This document shows positions 20,930 to 30,865 of a stretch of DNA of 64,000 nucleotides, one piece after another. Position 1 is the first letter of the stretch; every line of letters starts with the position of its first letter. Made by a program: the position numbers and the translations under genes. The notes below the pieces were generated by a model that saw only the letters and a program-made list of their open reading frames with translations, was not told the origin of the DNA and searched no databases. Source of the DNA: Gonocerus acuteangulatus (lineage: Eukaryota > Arthropoda > Insecta > Hemiptera > Coreidae); contig OX328125.1 of the NCBI GenBank assembly GCA_946811695.1, forward strand, positions 107,863,715-107,927,714, written 5' to 3'.

Positions 20930-20972
<43 letters not shown>
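20930..20972. repeat. (TA)n microsatellite
   Basis: TA tract abutting the TIR element. Confidence 0.95.
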
Positions 20973-20975
<3 letters not shown>

Positions 20976-21099
20976 TTATATATTTTCCACGTATTTCTGA
21001 CCTTTATTTACGTCAATTATTTATTCTTTATACATGGCCAAGGTCAAAAGAATAGTACTCCAATTTTCGTTGTACTATTTATTGTTTGTACGCCCTACA

Positions 21100-21129
21100 C
21101 GTTTCGTGGCCTTTATGCCACCTCCTCAG
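21100..21129 (-). ncRNA. Hammerhead ribozyme-like core
   Basis: Minus strand: CTGAGGA (the CUGANGA core), stem II GTGGC/GCCAC with loop ATAAAG, then GAAAC. After GAAACG the sequence can form a short stem III (ACG with CGT), leaving GTA as the cleavage triplet. CAAACA after it can pair with TGTTTG upstream as part of stem I. That makes it the most complete candidate in the window. Confidence 0.75.
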
Positions 21130-21263
21130 GGGCCACAAACACATCCTAAAAACAAAATTGTTAACAAATTTTTAATAAGATATTTTTCATTTTCGTTATC
21201 CATTAAAAATCCATAAAAAAATGTTATTAAAAATTTGTTAAAAATTTTAGAATGTAATGGCCT

Positions 21264-21293
21264 CTGAGGAGGTGGCATAAAGGCCACGAAACG
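21264..21293 (+). ncRNA. Hammerhead ribozyme-like core
   Basis: Plus strand: CTGAGGA, stem II GTGGC/GCCAC, GAAACG, and the same ACG..CGTA stem III/cleavage arrangement. Upstream pairing for stem I is weaker than in the left copy. Confidence 0.72.
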
Positions 21294-21370
21294 TGTAGGG
21301 CGTACAAACAATAAATAGTACAAAGAAAATTGGAGCACTATTCTTTTGACCTTGGCCATGTATAAAGAAT

Positions 21371-21407
<37 letters not shown>

Positions 21408-21575
21408 GGCGCATCTACATCTAGGTCATTAGCGCCGACATCCAGGGTGCAGCGAGGAATTTTACCAGCGAGCCGTGGGATGATAAAATTCCTGCCGGAG
21501 ATTGGGAATCGAACCCACCATCTCCCGCTTATGAATCCAAGGGGTTAGCCATTAGACCACGGGAGACCCCAAAAT
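21371..21575 (-). mobile_element. tRNA-derived SINE (tRNA SINE 2)
   Basis: Reverse strand: GGTCTCCCGTGGTCTAATGG (box A region), box B GGGTTCGATTCCCA, body CCGGCAGGAATTTTATCATC and CCTCGCTGCACCCTGGATGT, tail AGATGTAGATGCGCCGT, then a poly-A of about 34 (poly-T here). Other copies are at 14206, 41908 and 48668. Confidence 0.88.
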
Positions 21576-21578
21576 ATA

Positions 21579-21634
<56 letters not shown>

Positions 21635-21775
21635 AATTAGAACCACCGTAATATTATTGCTCTATGGGATCTGAAACATGAAATTTTCTTGTCGACACTT
21701 CCAGATTGCGTCATGAGTTCATAAGCGGGTTTCCTCCCTATGGAAAGAGGGAGGAACCGTGCTAAAAACCATTAT
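21576..21775 (+). mobile_element. Family B 3' end fragment
   Basis: (TA)n at 21576-21628, then a segment matching the reverse complement of 32326-32470: TCTGAAACATGAAATTTTCT, GTCGACACTTCCAGATTGCG, TCATGAGTTCATAAGCGGG. It ends with the hairpin CCTCCCTATGGAAAGAGGGAGG followed by AACCGTGCTAAAA. The 5' portion of the element is absent. Confidence 0.8.
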
Positions 21776-21902
21776 CGGCGTATGAAATTTGAATTTACTC
21801 TGTTTCTTTTGGGATTTTAACTATACTTTATATATACTCTTTTGTTCCACATGAGATCTACTATCACCTCCTAAAAGGTTGATACTTTTATCCGTTACAA
21901 TC

Positions 21903-21905
<3 letters not shown>

Positions 21906-21959
<54 letters not shown>

Positions 21960-21990
21960 TGAGAGGGAGAGAGAGAGAGAGAGAGAGAGG
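21906..21990. repeat. (TA)n(GA)n compound microsatellite
   Basis: TA run followed by GA/GAGG-rich run. Confidence 0.95.
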
Positions 21991-22689
21991 TCCGCTTAAG
22001 AACGTCAAACCCCCATCGGTCGAGGGTAATGACCTACAATCGCTGTATTGGTATAGTTCTATTTTTAAATGTTGGTTTTAAAGAATTTTCGGTATTTGTG
22101 TGTAACCCCCCCCCCTATCGGACTACACATTGAATTGGAAGGGGGCCCGCCCGACGCGGTGTGGAGGATGTATTGTACTCCCCTTGACAAGCCTGCTTCT
22201 GATGTGACATCCTCAAGTAGCTAGTACTTCAAACCACAGCTAGATAGCGTCCGATTCAAATCTACTTTAGTCGGTATTTCTATAGGGATCGCTAGCAGAT
22301 GGAATACTGGGATCCCTTTAACATTTTTCAATATTCAATGAAATAGGGAGGAGAGTCTTTCAATTGTGAATTTAGCAATTACTACAAACTATTATAAATA
22401 TATTTCTTTGTTGATTATTACATGCTGTATATAAATACATCTGGTAATATGATATATGATACAATATGAAGGTTCTGTGCTGAAGGCCTCCCAACTTCAT
22501 CCCAACGCCAGAATGAGGTTCAGATGACGTTGAGAGGTGCCTACACAAGCTCCCTTCTGCCCCGACCAGTGGCTGGAGTCGAAGAGAGATCGGTGAGCCA
22601 CAGACATTGTCGCACTTGAACAAAGAGAAAGCCATTGCTATCACTTCACTTGGTCACTGCAGCAGATCTCTAGGCCACTGACTTCTGAG
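21991..22689. other. Unassigned sequence
   Basis: Short poly-C near 22107, otherwise nothing I can assign. It may include the decayed 3' part of the LINE fragment at 22690. Confidence 0.45.
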
Positions 22690-22945
22690 TCGCCTTGGTT
22701 GGGAGGGTGGGGGGGACGCTATCAACGTAGAAGGGACCATTGACTATTGTTCGTAGGACTTTGGGTTGGACTGTTTGAATGCGTCTGATGTTCGATATTT
22801 TCTGAGATCCCCATAGTTCTGCATTGTTTGTCCAAATGGGTTGGAATCCAATACTACAAACTAAATTTAAAAAAAAATTGTACACTCTATTTCTCCATCC
22901 ATCAGTGCCCAAATGCCCGATTCGGATACAAAGCAACTTCCTCCA
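22690..22945 (-). pseudogene. Jockey-like LINE fragment (post-RT thumb region)
   Basis: The reverse frame from 22936 contains GFQPIWTNNAELWG, then SNIRRIQTVQPKVLRTIVNG and PFYVDS. This matches the conserved stretch after the reverse transcriptase of Jockey-type LINEs, usually of the form KPIWTYGIQLWG..IQRFQNKVLR.IVNAPWYV. Only about 80 residues remain; both flanks are lost or decayed. Confidence 0.7.
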
Positions 22946-23394
22946 AAAATGTGTTTTAATATTTGAACAATAATACTACCAATTAGCTATTAGTTGTTTA
23001 TCTTACATTTACTAAATATCTGTCGATTTCCGATCACCCAAGTGAAATATATTATGATTTTATGTGCCTATTTATGTATATTATCCATTTTAAGTAGAGT
23101 ACTCATGTGGTGTTCCTGAATGAGCACACCTGAACCTCTTTGTTGAACTATAGGTCTGCGGTACTCTTGAGCTGGCAGTGCCGAACCCATGTGGTTACTC
23201 TCCAGCTAGCGAAACTGTTTCTCTGTGGAACACTTGAGGGTGCCGCGATCTGATCCGATAACCACCGAATGACGGAAGAAAAACAAGCACGTGCATCTCA
23301 ATGAAGGTGCCTACATTGATCCAATGACTACCGATATTTGGCCGTTCAAACTTGTTTGTTTCTAGCCCGATATCGGACGACTGACGCAAAGCGG
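22946..23394. other. Unassigned sequence
   Basis: No feature supported. Confidence 0.5.
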
Positions 23395-23545
23395 CGCCAA
23401 ACGACGTATTGTTTTTCAGAAAAGTCTACAGCCTCTACATCTTAACCGATTTCAATGCATTTAATTTTAAATGTAAGTTGGTAATAAATTTAGAACAACT
23501 TTGTTTAGTCACGTTTTCTCTTATCGTAGTGTAACAGTTTAAATT
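23395..23545 (+). repeat. Dispersed repeat family G
   Basis: GTCTACAGCCTCTACATCTT, then AACCGATTT and TAAATTTAGAACAACTTTG, as at 9595. Confidence 0.65.
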
Positions 23546-23714
23546 TTTTTTGTTGGAACTGATACACTTACGGAAGATTGATTGACCTCTCAACTCCTCC
23601 TTCATACCTCAAACAAAGTAATCGAAGGTTTCTATGTTTATTAGGTGGTATTTCTTAAATTAATCACTCATATTCACTTCATTACGAGGTCATTACAGAC
23701 GAACTATGATTACA

Positions 23715-23800
23715 TCGGATCGGATCGGGTTGTGACCGTTGTAGGCACTCACGTCAGCCGTTGTCAGTCAAAGGATATCGGATCGGATCGGATCGGGAGA
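23715..23800. repeat. ATCGG-repeat patches
   Basis: Two short runs of the pentamer GATCG/ATCGG (ATCGGATCGGATCGGG) at 23717 and 23777, 60 bp apart. Confidence 0.7.
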
Positions 23801-24144
23801 AATACGGGTCTAATGTAAGTGCAGCCTAAGCCTCCAAGACTGTACCTATGTTTCCTGATGATTAGATCTGGTCGCGTGCTCCTTTGACTCGCTGCCAAAT
23901 AGAATGTGTAAAAACAGACAGACTTGGAGAATCTCTCGCCTTCCTCATCAAACTCACTATTATTTACTAGATATTTCTGGTCTAGATATTTCTTTATATT
24001 CTGGGAGATATTAACACTCCCAATCAAAAACTAGATCACTGAATCTTCTTTCTTAAATCTAAGTGTATATTCTTGTCTTCGCCATCTACTGGACATCATA
24101 CCAATTAGTATAGCTAAAATTCAATTTTTCATGTACAGGGAGAA

Positions 24145-24345
24145 GTTCATTGAATAAAATTCAAAATTAACATAATATCTCTACATGTTTCGCATCATCT
24201 GATGCCTCTTCCGGAGCCTAAACACTAAATACAGCCTAATAGAGCCTTCCGCTAGAATGGCCACGTCTCAACTGAAGACTATCTAGATAGCAACAATCAG
24301 CTGTGTTTATAGTCAGCTGTTTAAAAAAATCCATATAGCCCAAAA
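24145..24345 (-). mobile_element. Penelope-like fragment (type C) with decayed hammerhead
   Basis: Reverse complement of the sequence at 28509-28690: AACAGCTG.., GCTGTATTTAGTGTTTAGGC, GAAACATGTAGAG, AATTTTGAATTTTATTCA. Its hammerhead-like core lies at 24187-24213. Confidence 0.6.
24187..24213 (-). ncRNA. Degenerate hammerhead-like core
   Basis: Minus strand: CGGAAGA where CTGANGA is expected (one substitution), stem II GCATCA/TGATGC, then GAAAC. Probably inactive. Confidence 0.45.
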
Positions 24346-24652
24346 CATAAAATTCTATTATCCAGAGGGAAGTCTGGCAGGGTTGGGCAAAACTAACGTC
24401 AGTTTACTTAACTAACGTTAGTTTACTCTAACTAAAAATGAACTAACGTTGTATTTTTAGTTTTAGTTTTAGTTTAGTTTTAGATTTGTGTAATTATTAA
24501 TCATGTTAACTCAGAAAAATGATTGTAAATTCATAAAATTGGACTCTGTTGGAGTATTCTCTTAATAAATAGTTGTTTTTACTGTTAGTACCCATTTTTA
24601 GTACGGTAATTAGTTTAGTTTAGCAAACTAATTAGTTTATCAAAGGACATAT

Positions 24653-24895
24653 AGTCCCTAGCATCGAATATGCAAAATCTCGTTTTTCAGATTTGAGACT
24701 TTGCTCTTAGATTGCGGACGATAAGGCTTGTTGTAAATTGTCCCAACCCTAACCCCTTTAGAATAGCCTTTAATGCTTTAAATAAAGTACCGGATAAGAC
24801 CATTTTTCAATATATCACGTCCTCAGTGGATAGAATAAGTTCGTTCTCTAGTTTGCTCCGATTTGCATATTCGATAGTTTGACATGGCAGGGACG
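24653..24895. mobile_element. Family F short copy nested in the hAT element
   Basis: A 243-bp insertion with ATAT on both sides. The uninserted counterpart at 40590 reads ACATATGTTTTCAAATTACG as one block. The ends are short inverted repeats: AGTCCCT..ATCGAATATG on the left and CATATTCGAT..AGGGACG on the right. The long relative is at 8320-9076. Confidence 0.7.
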
Positions 24896-25267
24896 ATATG
24901 TTTGCAAATTACGAGGAAAAGCCAAAGTTTCTTACTCTCCAAAGAATTCTTCATATCCTGAACTGTATAGATCAAAATTGTGTATCAAAAATGACTATTG
25001 AGAAGATAGAGAAGCTAGCGGAAGAGAAAAATGAATGTTTCAAACAGTCTGAACAAGGCCTGTAGATAGTACAGAATTCATAAACAATGACTGAATTAGT
25101 AATATATAGATTATATTAACTCCCTTCTGTTTATAATACACCTTAGGTCCGCCTAAAAGCAAAGTCTACCTTATTCTTAAACAAGTTCTATTAAGTAAAG
25201 ATGGAATGGTTGGGATTCGGCTAAATAAACCTCAATATGATTTTGTTTTAAAAATCTATATTTCGGA

Positions 25268-25299
25268 CGTTTCGGCTACTCATTGGTAGCCTTCGTCAG
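25268..25299 (-). ncRNA. Hammerhead ribozyme-like core
   Basis: Minus strand: CTGACGA, stem II GGCTAC/GTAGCC with a 6-nt loop, then GAAACG. Core nucleotides all match CUGANGA..GAAA. Stems I and III could not be settled by eye. Confidence 0.7.
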
Positions 25300-26221
25300 C
25301 TAAAATGACAAAAAAAGAAATTAATACAAAAACAAAAAAAATTATGATTGTGATAGGTAACAGAACTATAGATACAATTAACTTATAAAAGAACATATCG
25401 TCTTAAATTCTTAGAATGAAAAAGTGAATAGGTACAATAATTGATTTAATAGTAATTAGTAACTTTAATTGATTATACAAAGAAATAAGAAGCTACATAA
25501 CAATGACAAATATAGTAGCTAATAGTAACATTAATTAATTTTACAAAGAAATAAGATACTACATACCAATAGAAATGCCGAGCGGCAGAGGAAGACCAAG
25601 GTTGGCAATTAAGTAACCATTGTAGAGTGTCTAAGGAGAAAAAGAAATCTACTGGGGTATAAGTAAGTGGAAACAGCAGGTGGTGGGGGACATGTCGGTA
25701 AGTATCAAAAAGCATGTTTATGACAGGAAAGGAGAAATATTCTCCTTTCCTGTCATAAATATGTCATAAACATGCCTTTTGATCCTTACCGACATGTCAT
25801 AAACATGCTTTTTGATCCTTACCGACATTTCCCCCACCACCTGCTGTTTCCACTTACTTATACCCCAGTAGATTCCTTCTCTCCTTAGACACTCTACAAT
25901 GGTTACTTAATTGCCAACCTTGGTCTTCCTCTGCCGCTCGGCATTTCTATTGGTATGTAGTATCTTATTTCTTTGTAAAATTAATTAATGTTACTATTAG
26001 CTACTATATTTGTCATTGTTATGTAGCTTCTTATTTCTTTGTAAAATCAATTAAAGTTACTAATTACTATTAAATCAATTATTGTACCTATTCACTTTTT
26101 CATTCTAAGAATTTAAGACGATATGTTCTTTTATAAGTTAATTGTATCTATAGCTCTGTTACCTATCACAATCATAATTTTTTTTTTGTTTTTGTATTAA
26201 TTTCTTTTTTTGTCATTTTAG

Positions 26222-26253
26222 CTGACGAAGGCTACCAATAAGTAGCCGAAACG
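26222..26253 (+). ncRNA. Hammerhead ribozyme-like core
   Basis: Plus strand: CTGACGA, stem II GGCTAC/GTAGCC with loop CAATAA, then GAAACG; mirror copy of the minus-strand core at 25268. Confidence 0.7.
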
Positions 26254-27111
26254 TCCGAAATATAGATTTTTTAAAACAAAATCATATTGAGGTTTATTTA
26301 GCCGAATCCCAACCATTCCATCTTTACTTATCACCTCGACGGCTAACTATCTAATCATCATGGTCAAGTTCTATTAGTTTTAATATTTTACTTAATTATC
26401 GAAATAACATATTATTTACATTAATTCACGTTATTGTTGTAAAACTAAACTAAACTAAAGCTTTAATTTAGTTTGTAATTAGTTACCAATGATTTTTTAG
26501 GCTGCAATTTTTAGTTTAGATATAGTTTATTCCAAAAAATGAATTTAGTTTTTAGTTTTCTCCAACATTGAAGTCTTGTCATTGAATTAAAAACTATTTA
26601 TAAGATTTATTCATTTTCCAAAGATTTAAAAAGTATTGTATTTTTAACGTATTGTTTAATTATTGGAAAATGAAGTAGTCTTTTTATCTACAATTAATAA
26701 AAATAGTTTTTAATTCAATGACAAAACTTCCTCTGGATAATCGAATTTTCGGTTTTGATCAAGCTTTCGACTCTGTTTGGCACGAAGGACTCCTGCACAA
26801 GCTACGGAACACCAAGTCTCCTGCTTATCTCTACTCCATCATTTCCTCCTTTCTCCGTGGCAGGACATTCCAAGGGAGAGTGAAGACAACACTCAGCACG
26901 AAGAGAACCGTCAAAGCTGGAGTACCGCAGGGGGCAATACTCAGCCACCCGGACAACTCAGCCCTCGCTACCTTCGCAGACGACACATTCATCATCACGA
27001 AGAGAATTAACCTCAACGAAGCGATTCTTCACTTACAAGAAGTGGCAGATGAGGTATCATCCTGGTTACGAAGATGGAAACTCGTAATTTACCACTGCAC
27101 ACTCAAACAAA

Positions 27112-27573
27112 GCTTCACATTTTCATCTATTGATCTTGAGATGAGTTTCGCGAACCTTCGTTTGGCGGAAGAATTCAATTCAAACATAGTGCAAAGTAAC
27201 ACCCCCCCCTCCTTCAAATAGACCGATTTAGTTCATCTTCACAATACTTCTTTCTTATTAGATAGCCAGGAAGTATAAAGAGTTTCGTAACAATACAACA
27301 GAAATTACGACCGGTATAAGGAAATTAGTAATTTCTGTTCGGAGTAACCCCCCCCCCTTCTATTCAACCAATTTAGTTTATTTTTACAACAATTTCTTCT
27401 CTTCAGTTGACCACAACGAATACTGAGTTTCGTTGAAATATAACAAAAATTACGGCAGGTATTGACAAATAACTACTTTGGCTCCGGAGTAACCCCCCCC
27501 CCTCCGGATGGACCGATTTTGTTGGTTATCGAACTCGTTCAATCGTTTGATGGGGGAATACTACATTCCATCT
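27112..27573 (+). mobile_element. Family A internal segment within the LINE
   Basis: Matches 29695-30160 closely: CACATTTTCATCTATTGATC, GAAATTACGACCGGTATAAG, poly-C runs, GGACCGATTTTGTTGGTTA and GGGGGAATACTACATTCC. It lacks both family A termini, so it arrived by recombination or lost its ends. Confidence 0.85.
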
Positions 27574-28242
27574 CGGAGTTTATCAGGGCACAAGACTAAC
27601 TTGGCGACACCAAATTCACAAAAAGCTCACACATAACTGTTACAAATTTATCCATTAATAAATACAAAAACGCCCTTAAAATAAACTCGTGATACACTAC
27701 TATAGAAATCTACAATACTAACCATAATAAAGTACGCATGCCCGATGTGGTTTGGTTCCAGTAACACACACATAAAACGCCTACAGACATTTCAACACTA
27801 GGTATTCCGAATAGTGTCCAATGCTCCTTGGTTCGTAAGAAACAGCCAGATCCATAGAGAATAGGAGGTTGATCCATTTTTCACTCATATGGAAAAGCTA
27901 GTGCGAAAATACCATCAAACTCTTCCAGACTCCAGCAGAGCCGTCAGCTGGCACAACTAAAACTCTCTCGAAAAAAAAAATAAACTTCAGCAGAGTATTG
28001 TAAATACCTAAAAGTTTAATCTGAAAAAAATAAAGAAATAAATCATGTTTTTTGTTCTTAATACGTTTGTATTGGTCCAAATAAAATTGTTGTTTTACCA
28101 TAAATATGCTTAAGCGATGACCAAACTGGAAAAAACCGTTACAAAAACGTGTCCGCTTGAGTTCGCGCATGCGCGGTGGCCATGTACGAAAAAGAAGACA
28201 GTATGTTATACAGTACATTACTTAGGTTTGTCGGGTGGACCT

Positions 28243-28278
28243 AAAGCATATTTATATTCCAGAATATAAATATGCTTT
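28243..28278. repeat. Perfect 17-bp inverted repeat
   Basis: AAAGCATATTTATATTC and its exact reverse complement are separated by CA. It could form a hairpin or mark an insertion junction in the LINE remnant. Confidence 0.9.
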
Positions 28279-28508
28279 TTTTTTTATAAGTGTACAAATA
28301 TAAATACAACTGATTGAGCACTAAAGCCAACCTCTACAAGGAAGGGACTATGTCCTCTTCCTCTATTATTTTCTAATTCCTTTATTTTCATACATTTGTA
28401 AAATTATGCCAATTTGTTGTTGAGTCGCCATAGTTGCGAAAAAATAAATAAATAAAATATTCCTGATTTTGAGAAGAAGGCTTTAAAAGACTTTTTTTCT
28501 TTTTTTTT

Positions 28509-28690
28509 TTTTTGTATGCTTTGAACTCTATCGATATTATAAACAGCTGTTTACAAACACAGCTGACTGTTGCTATATTAGGCTGTATTTAGTGTTTAGG
28601 CTCTTGAAGAGGAATCAGATTATGCGAAACATGTAAAGCTATTTTAATAAATTGACTATTTTGTTAATTTAGAATTTTATGCTGCCTATA
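28509..28690 (+). mobile_element. Penelope-like fragment (type C) with decayed hammerhead
   Basis: Forward copy of the sequence at 24145: AAACAGCTGTTTACAAACAC, GGCTGTATTTAGTGTTTAGG, a decayed hammerhead core at 28604-28630, and ATGTAAAGC..AATTTAGAATTTTA. Confidence 0.6.
28604..28630 (+). ncRNA. Degenerate hammerhead-like core
   Basis: TTGAAGA where CTGANGA is expected (one substitution, different from the copy at 24187), a weakened stem II (GGAATC..GATTATGC), then GAAAC. Confidence 0.4.
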
Positions 28691-28699
28691 CACGAAATA

Positions 28700-29458
28700 T
28701 TATTGAGATTTGGGTTACTATTTAATTTTAAATCCAGTATCATATTCTTCTTCTAGCGGAGTAAACGAGAAGCTCCTTTCAAGTCCAGCAAATCCTTCAT
28801 AACCAATGAATGGATTGTTAACCAATCCAGGCGGGAGATAATATCCTGGATATTGACTATAGTGTTCCTGAACTGCTTTAGAAGTGTTTTGGTGTTGTCT
28901 TGGATAACGTCTCTAGTGGTTGTAGAGTATTTCCACTTAGGCACGTCCGCATCTCCTCTGTGGGTTCATCTTTCTTCTCTTCTCTCCTGTATCCTTCAAT
29001 AGAATTAATTAATTATTTAAAAATTAATGGATTCTGTTAAAGTACAATAAGAATGTCTATGGTACATTTAGAGGGCTACCTGATCACTGTCCTGAGGGAT
29101 AAGGAGCAATTTCTTCCAAGCTCGTGTCAGTGTCAAATATGTCTAGGAGTGAGGGAGTAGGGGCGCAGAGGGGAAATATATTAAGGAATATTAATAATGG
29201 CTAATCTTAGCACGATCGAATTAAAATAGTTATCATAAATTTCCAGAAATTTTAGAATTAACCTGTATTTCTTTTACAGGTAAGCAAGTCGGAAGTGGAC
29301 AAACATCTTTCATATTAGATTCATCTAATAGATCTCTTTCAAGTAAGAAACGTCAGATAACATTATAGATGATAATCTTATGAATAATAATATGGCACAT
29401 AATAATCCTAAACCTGATAACGTTAGAGCTCATAAACAAACAATAACAAATACAAAAA
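28700..29458. other. Unassigned sequence
   Basis: No known repeat or RNA. A 63-codon reverse frame at 28753-28944 (rich in K, T, L) has no recognisable domain. Confidence 0.45.
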
Positions 29459-30233
29459 GTCCGTCACGCAGGAGCTGCATAACTAAGCACTTTCCACAGA
29501 ATTGGGTAGGGTCGAGTGCATTCCTGAATGATGTGCTTAAAATAACCTATATACATAAATAAAATAAAAACATAAATTGTTCAGCTCTTTTGCATTTTTT
29601 TTTTGAGCAGCTGTTTCAATTATTAATTTTCTAATTAATTTCCTTCCAGGGTTTTGCGTATGCGGGGCACTACACTACGTAATAAATACACAAAGCTTCA
29701 CATTTTCATCTATTGATCTTGAGATGAGTTTCGCGAACCTTCGTTTGGTGGAAGAATTCAATTTAAACATAGTGCAAAGTAACACCCCCCCCCCTCCTTC
29801 AAATAGACCGATTTAGTTCATCTTCACAATACTTCTTTCTTATTAGATAGCCAGGAAGTATAAAGAGTTTCGTAACAATACAACAGAAATTACGACCGGT
29901 ATAAGGAAATTAGTAATTTCTGTTCGGAGTAAACCCCCCCCCCCTTCTATTCAACCGATTTAGTTTATTTTTACATCAATTTCTTCTCTTCAGTTGACCA
30001 CAACGAATACTGAGTTTCGTTGAAATATAACAAAAATTACGGCAGGTATTGACAAATAACTACTTTGGCTCCGGGGTAAACCCCCCCCCCCCCCCCCCTC
30101 CGGATGGACCGATTTTGTTGGTTATCGAACTCGCTCAATCGTTTGATGGGGGAATACTACATTCCAAGTCTCGTGGCGAAAAAACAAAACCTCTGGCCTG
30201 TCTCGTGTTAACGGACACATATATAACTATATA

Positions 30234-30290
<57 letters not shown>

Positions 30291-30409
30291 TTTAACTGGG
30301 GTCATTTTCGGTGTCTACTTGGTAGGATCGATTAAGATTCGAAGACATTTTTCAAAACTTCCGTCATAAGTGTAACCTCAATAGCTACTTTCCTTCGGAG
30401 GAAAGTGCT
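29459..30409 (+). mobile_element. Family A element, near full length
   Basis: 5' GTCCGTCACGCAGGAGCTGC followed by AGCACTTTCC; three C-run units (29780, 29935, 30078); (TA)n; then AATTTTAACTGGGGTCA, GTGTCTACTTGGTAGGATCG, and the hairpin CTACTTTCCTTCGGAGGAAA followed by GTGCT. AAAA flanks both ends. Confidence 0.9.
30236..30287. repeat. (TA)n microsatellite inside family A
   Basis: TA tract at the conserved family A position. Confidence 0.95.
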
Positions 30410-30489
30410 AAAAGTAATTACTTGATATGAGATTAGTTAAATATTTATATCAACGACTAGTATAATAAAATAATAATAAATTTAATTAT

Positions 30490-30862
30490 AGAAAGAGGTA
30501 AACTTAGCAACACTGTAGATATACACAATGACACAACAGAAGCACATAGTGCACAAAGGAAACATGGCAACACTACAGAAACACGTAGTGATGTTCCAGA
30601 AACAGATACGAATAGTGTCACTTCGAAATCACACAATGACACTACAGTAGGACGTAGTCATAATAAAGGAACACACAATGACTCTACGGAAGCACATAGT
30701 GACACTAAGGGAACATGGCAACACTACAGAAACACGTAGCGATGCTGCAAAAACAGATACGAATAGTGTCACTTCAATATCACACAATGACACTACAGTA
30801 GGACGTAGTCATAATAAAGGAACACACAATGACTCTACGGAAGCACATAGTCATAATAAAGG
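30490..30862. repeat. Minisatellite of about 151 bp, two-plus copies
   Basis: ACATGGCAACACTACAGAAA begins at 30562 and 30713; ACACAATGACACTACAGTAG, GACGTAGTCATAATAAAGGA and ACACAATGACTCTACGGAAG also recur. Shorter ACACAATGAC/CATAGTGACAC motifs suggest an older sub-repeat. Open frames here are T/S/H/N-rich by composition. Confidence 0.85.
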
Positions 30863-30865
30863 AGG

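Larger units (their letters stand above)
21010..21371. mobile_element. Palindromic Penelope-like terminal pair with hammerhead cores (type 1)
   Basis: The left arm 21014-21130 and right arm 21255-21371 are inverted copies sharing TATTCTTTATACATGGCC, AAGGTCAAAAGAATAGTACT and TTGTTTGTACGCCCTACACG. Each arm carries a hammerhead-like core, left on the minus strand and right on the plus, so the two ribozymes point outward from the centre. The 120-bp AT-rich middle has no coding sequence. Penelope-like LTRs are known to encode hammerheads and often occur inverted; assignment to that class is inference. Confidence 0.75.
25194..26364. mobile_element. Palindromic Penelope-like pair with hammerhead cores (type 2)
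   Basis: Inverted arms of about 540 bp meet near 25740. The left arm has TGGTTGGGATTCGGCTAAAT and the right arm the mirrored ATTTAGCCGAATCCCAACCA. The right side has an extra 40-bp duplication near the centre and a unique 3' end (CACCTCGACGGCTAACTATC). It is flanked by identical 12-bp repeats CAAGTTCTATTA at 25182-25193 and 26365-26376; the empty site in the hAT copy at 40630 has that sequence once. Each arm has a hammerhead core. A related right-end fragment is at 58556. Confidence 0.85.
24378..26570. mobile_element. hAT-like element with two nested insertions
   Basis: The left terminus CAGGGTTGGGCAAAACTAAC is mirrored at the right by AGTTTTCTCCAACATTG. It is flanked by 8-bp direct repeats AAGTCTGG (24370-24377) and AAGTCTTG (26571-26578), as expected for hAT. 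The interior is TTTAGTTTTAG-rich and matches the compact copy at 40344. Comparison with that copy shows two later insertions at 24653-24895 and 25194-26364. A 55-codon open stretch lies at 24898-25062. No transposase is recognisable. Confidence 0.82.
26735..28465 (+). pseudogene. Decayed Jockey-like LINE, interrupted
   Basis: 26745-27105 encodes RT: FDQAFDSVWHEGLLHKL (domain with the first catalytic Asp), VKAGVPQGAILS, then an internal deletion straight to ATFADDTFII (FADD box) and SSWLRRWKLVI. Family A occupies 27112-27573. The LINE resumes with HLGVYQGTRLTW and, after frameshifts and stops, YACPMWFGSSNTHIKRLQTF and IVSNAPWFVRNSQIHRE (27733-27863). A second foreign block seems to lie at about 27970-28240. 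The 3' UTR ends at TTGCGAAAAAATAAATAAATAAA (28435-28460). It is clearly non-functional. Confidence 0.75.

Noticed and set aside
21500..21575. Functional tRNA gene on the minus strand
   Set aside because: It is the head of a SINE with body and poly-A tail, repeated at 41908 and 48668.
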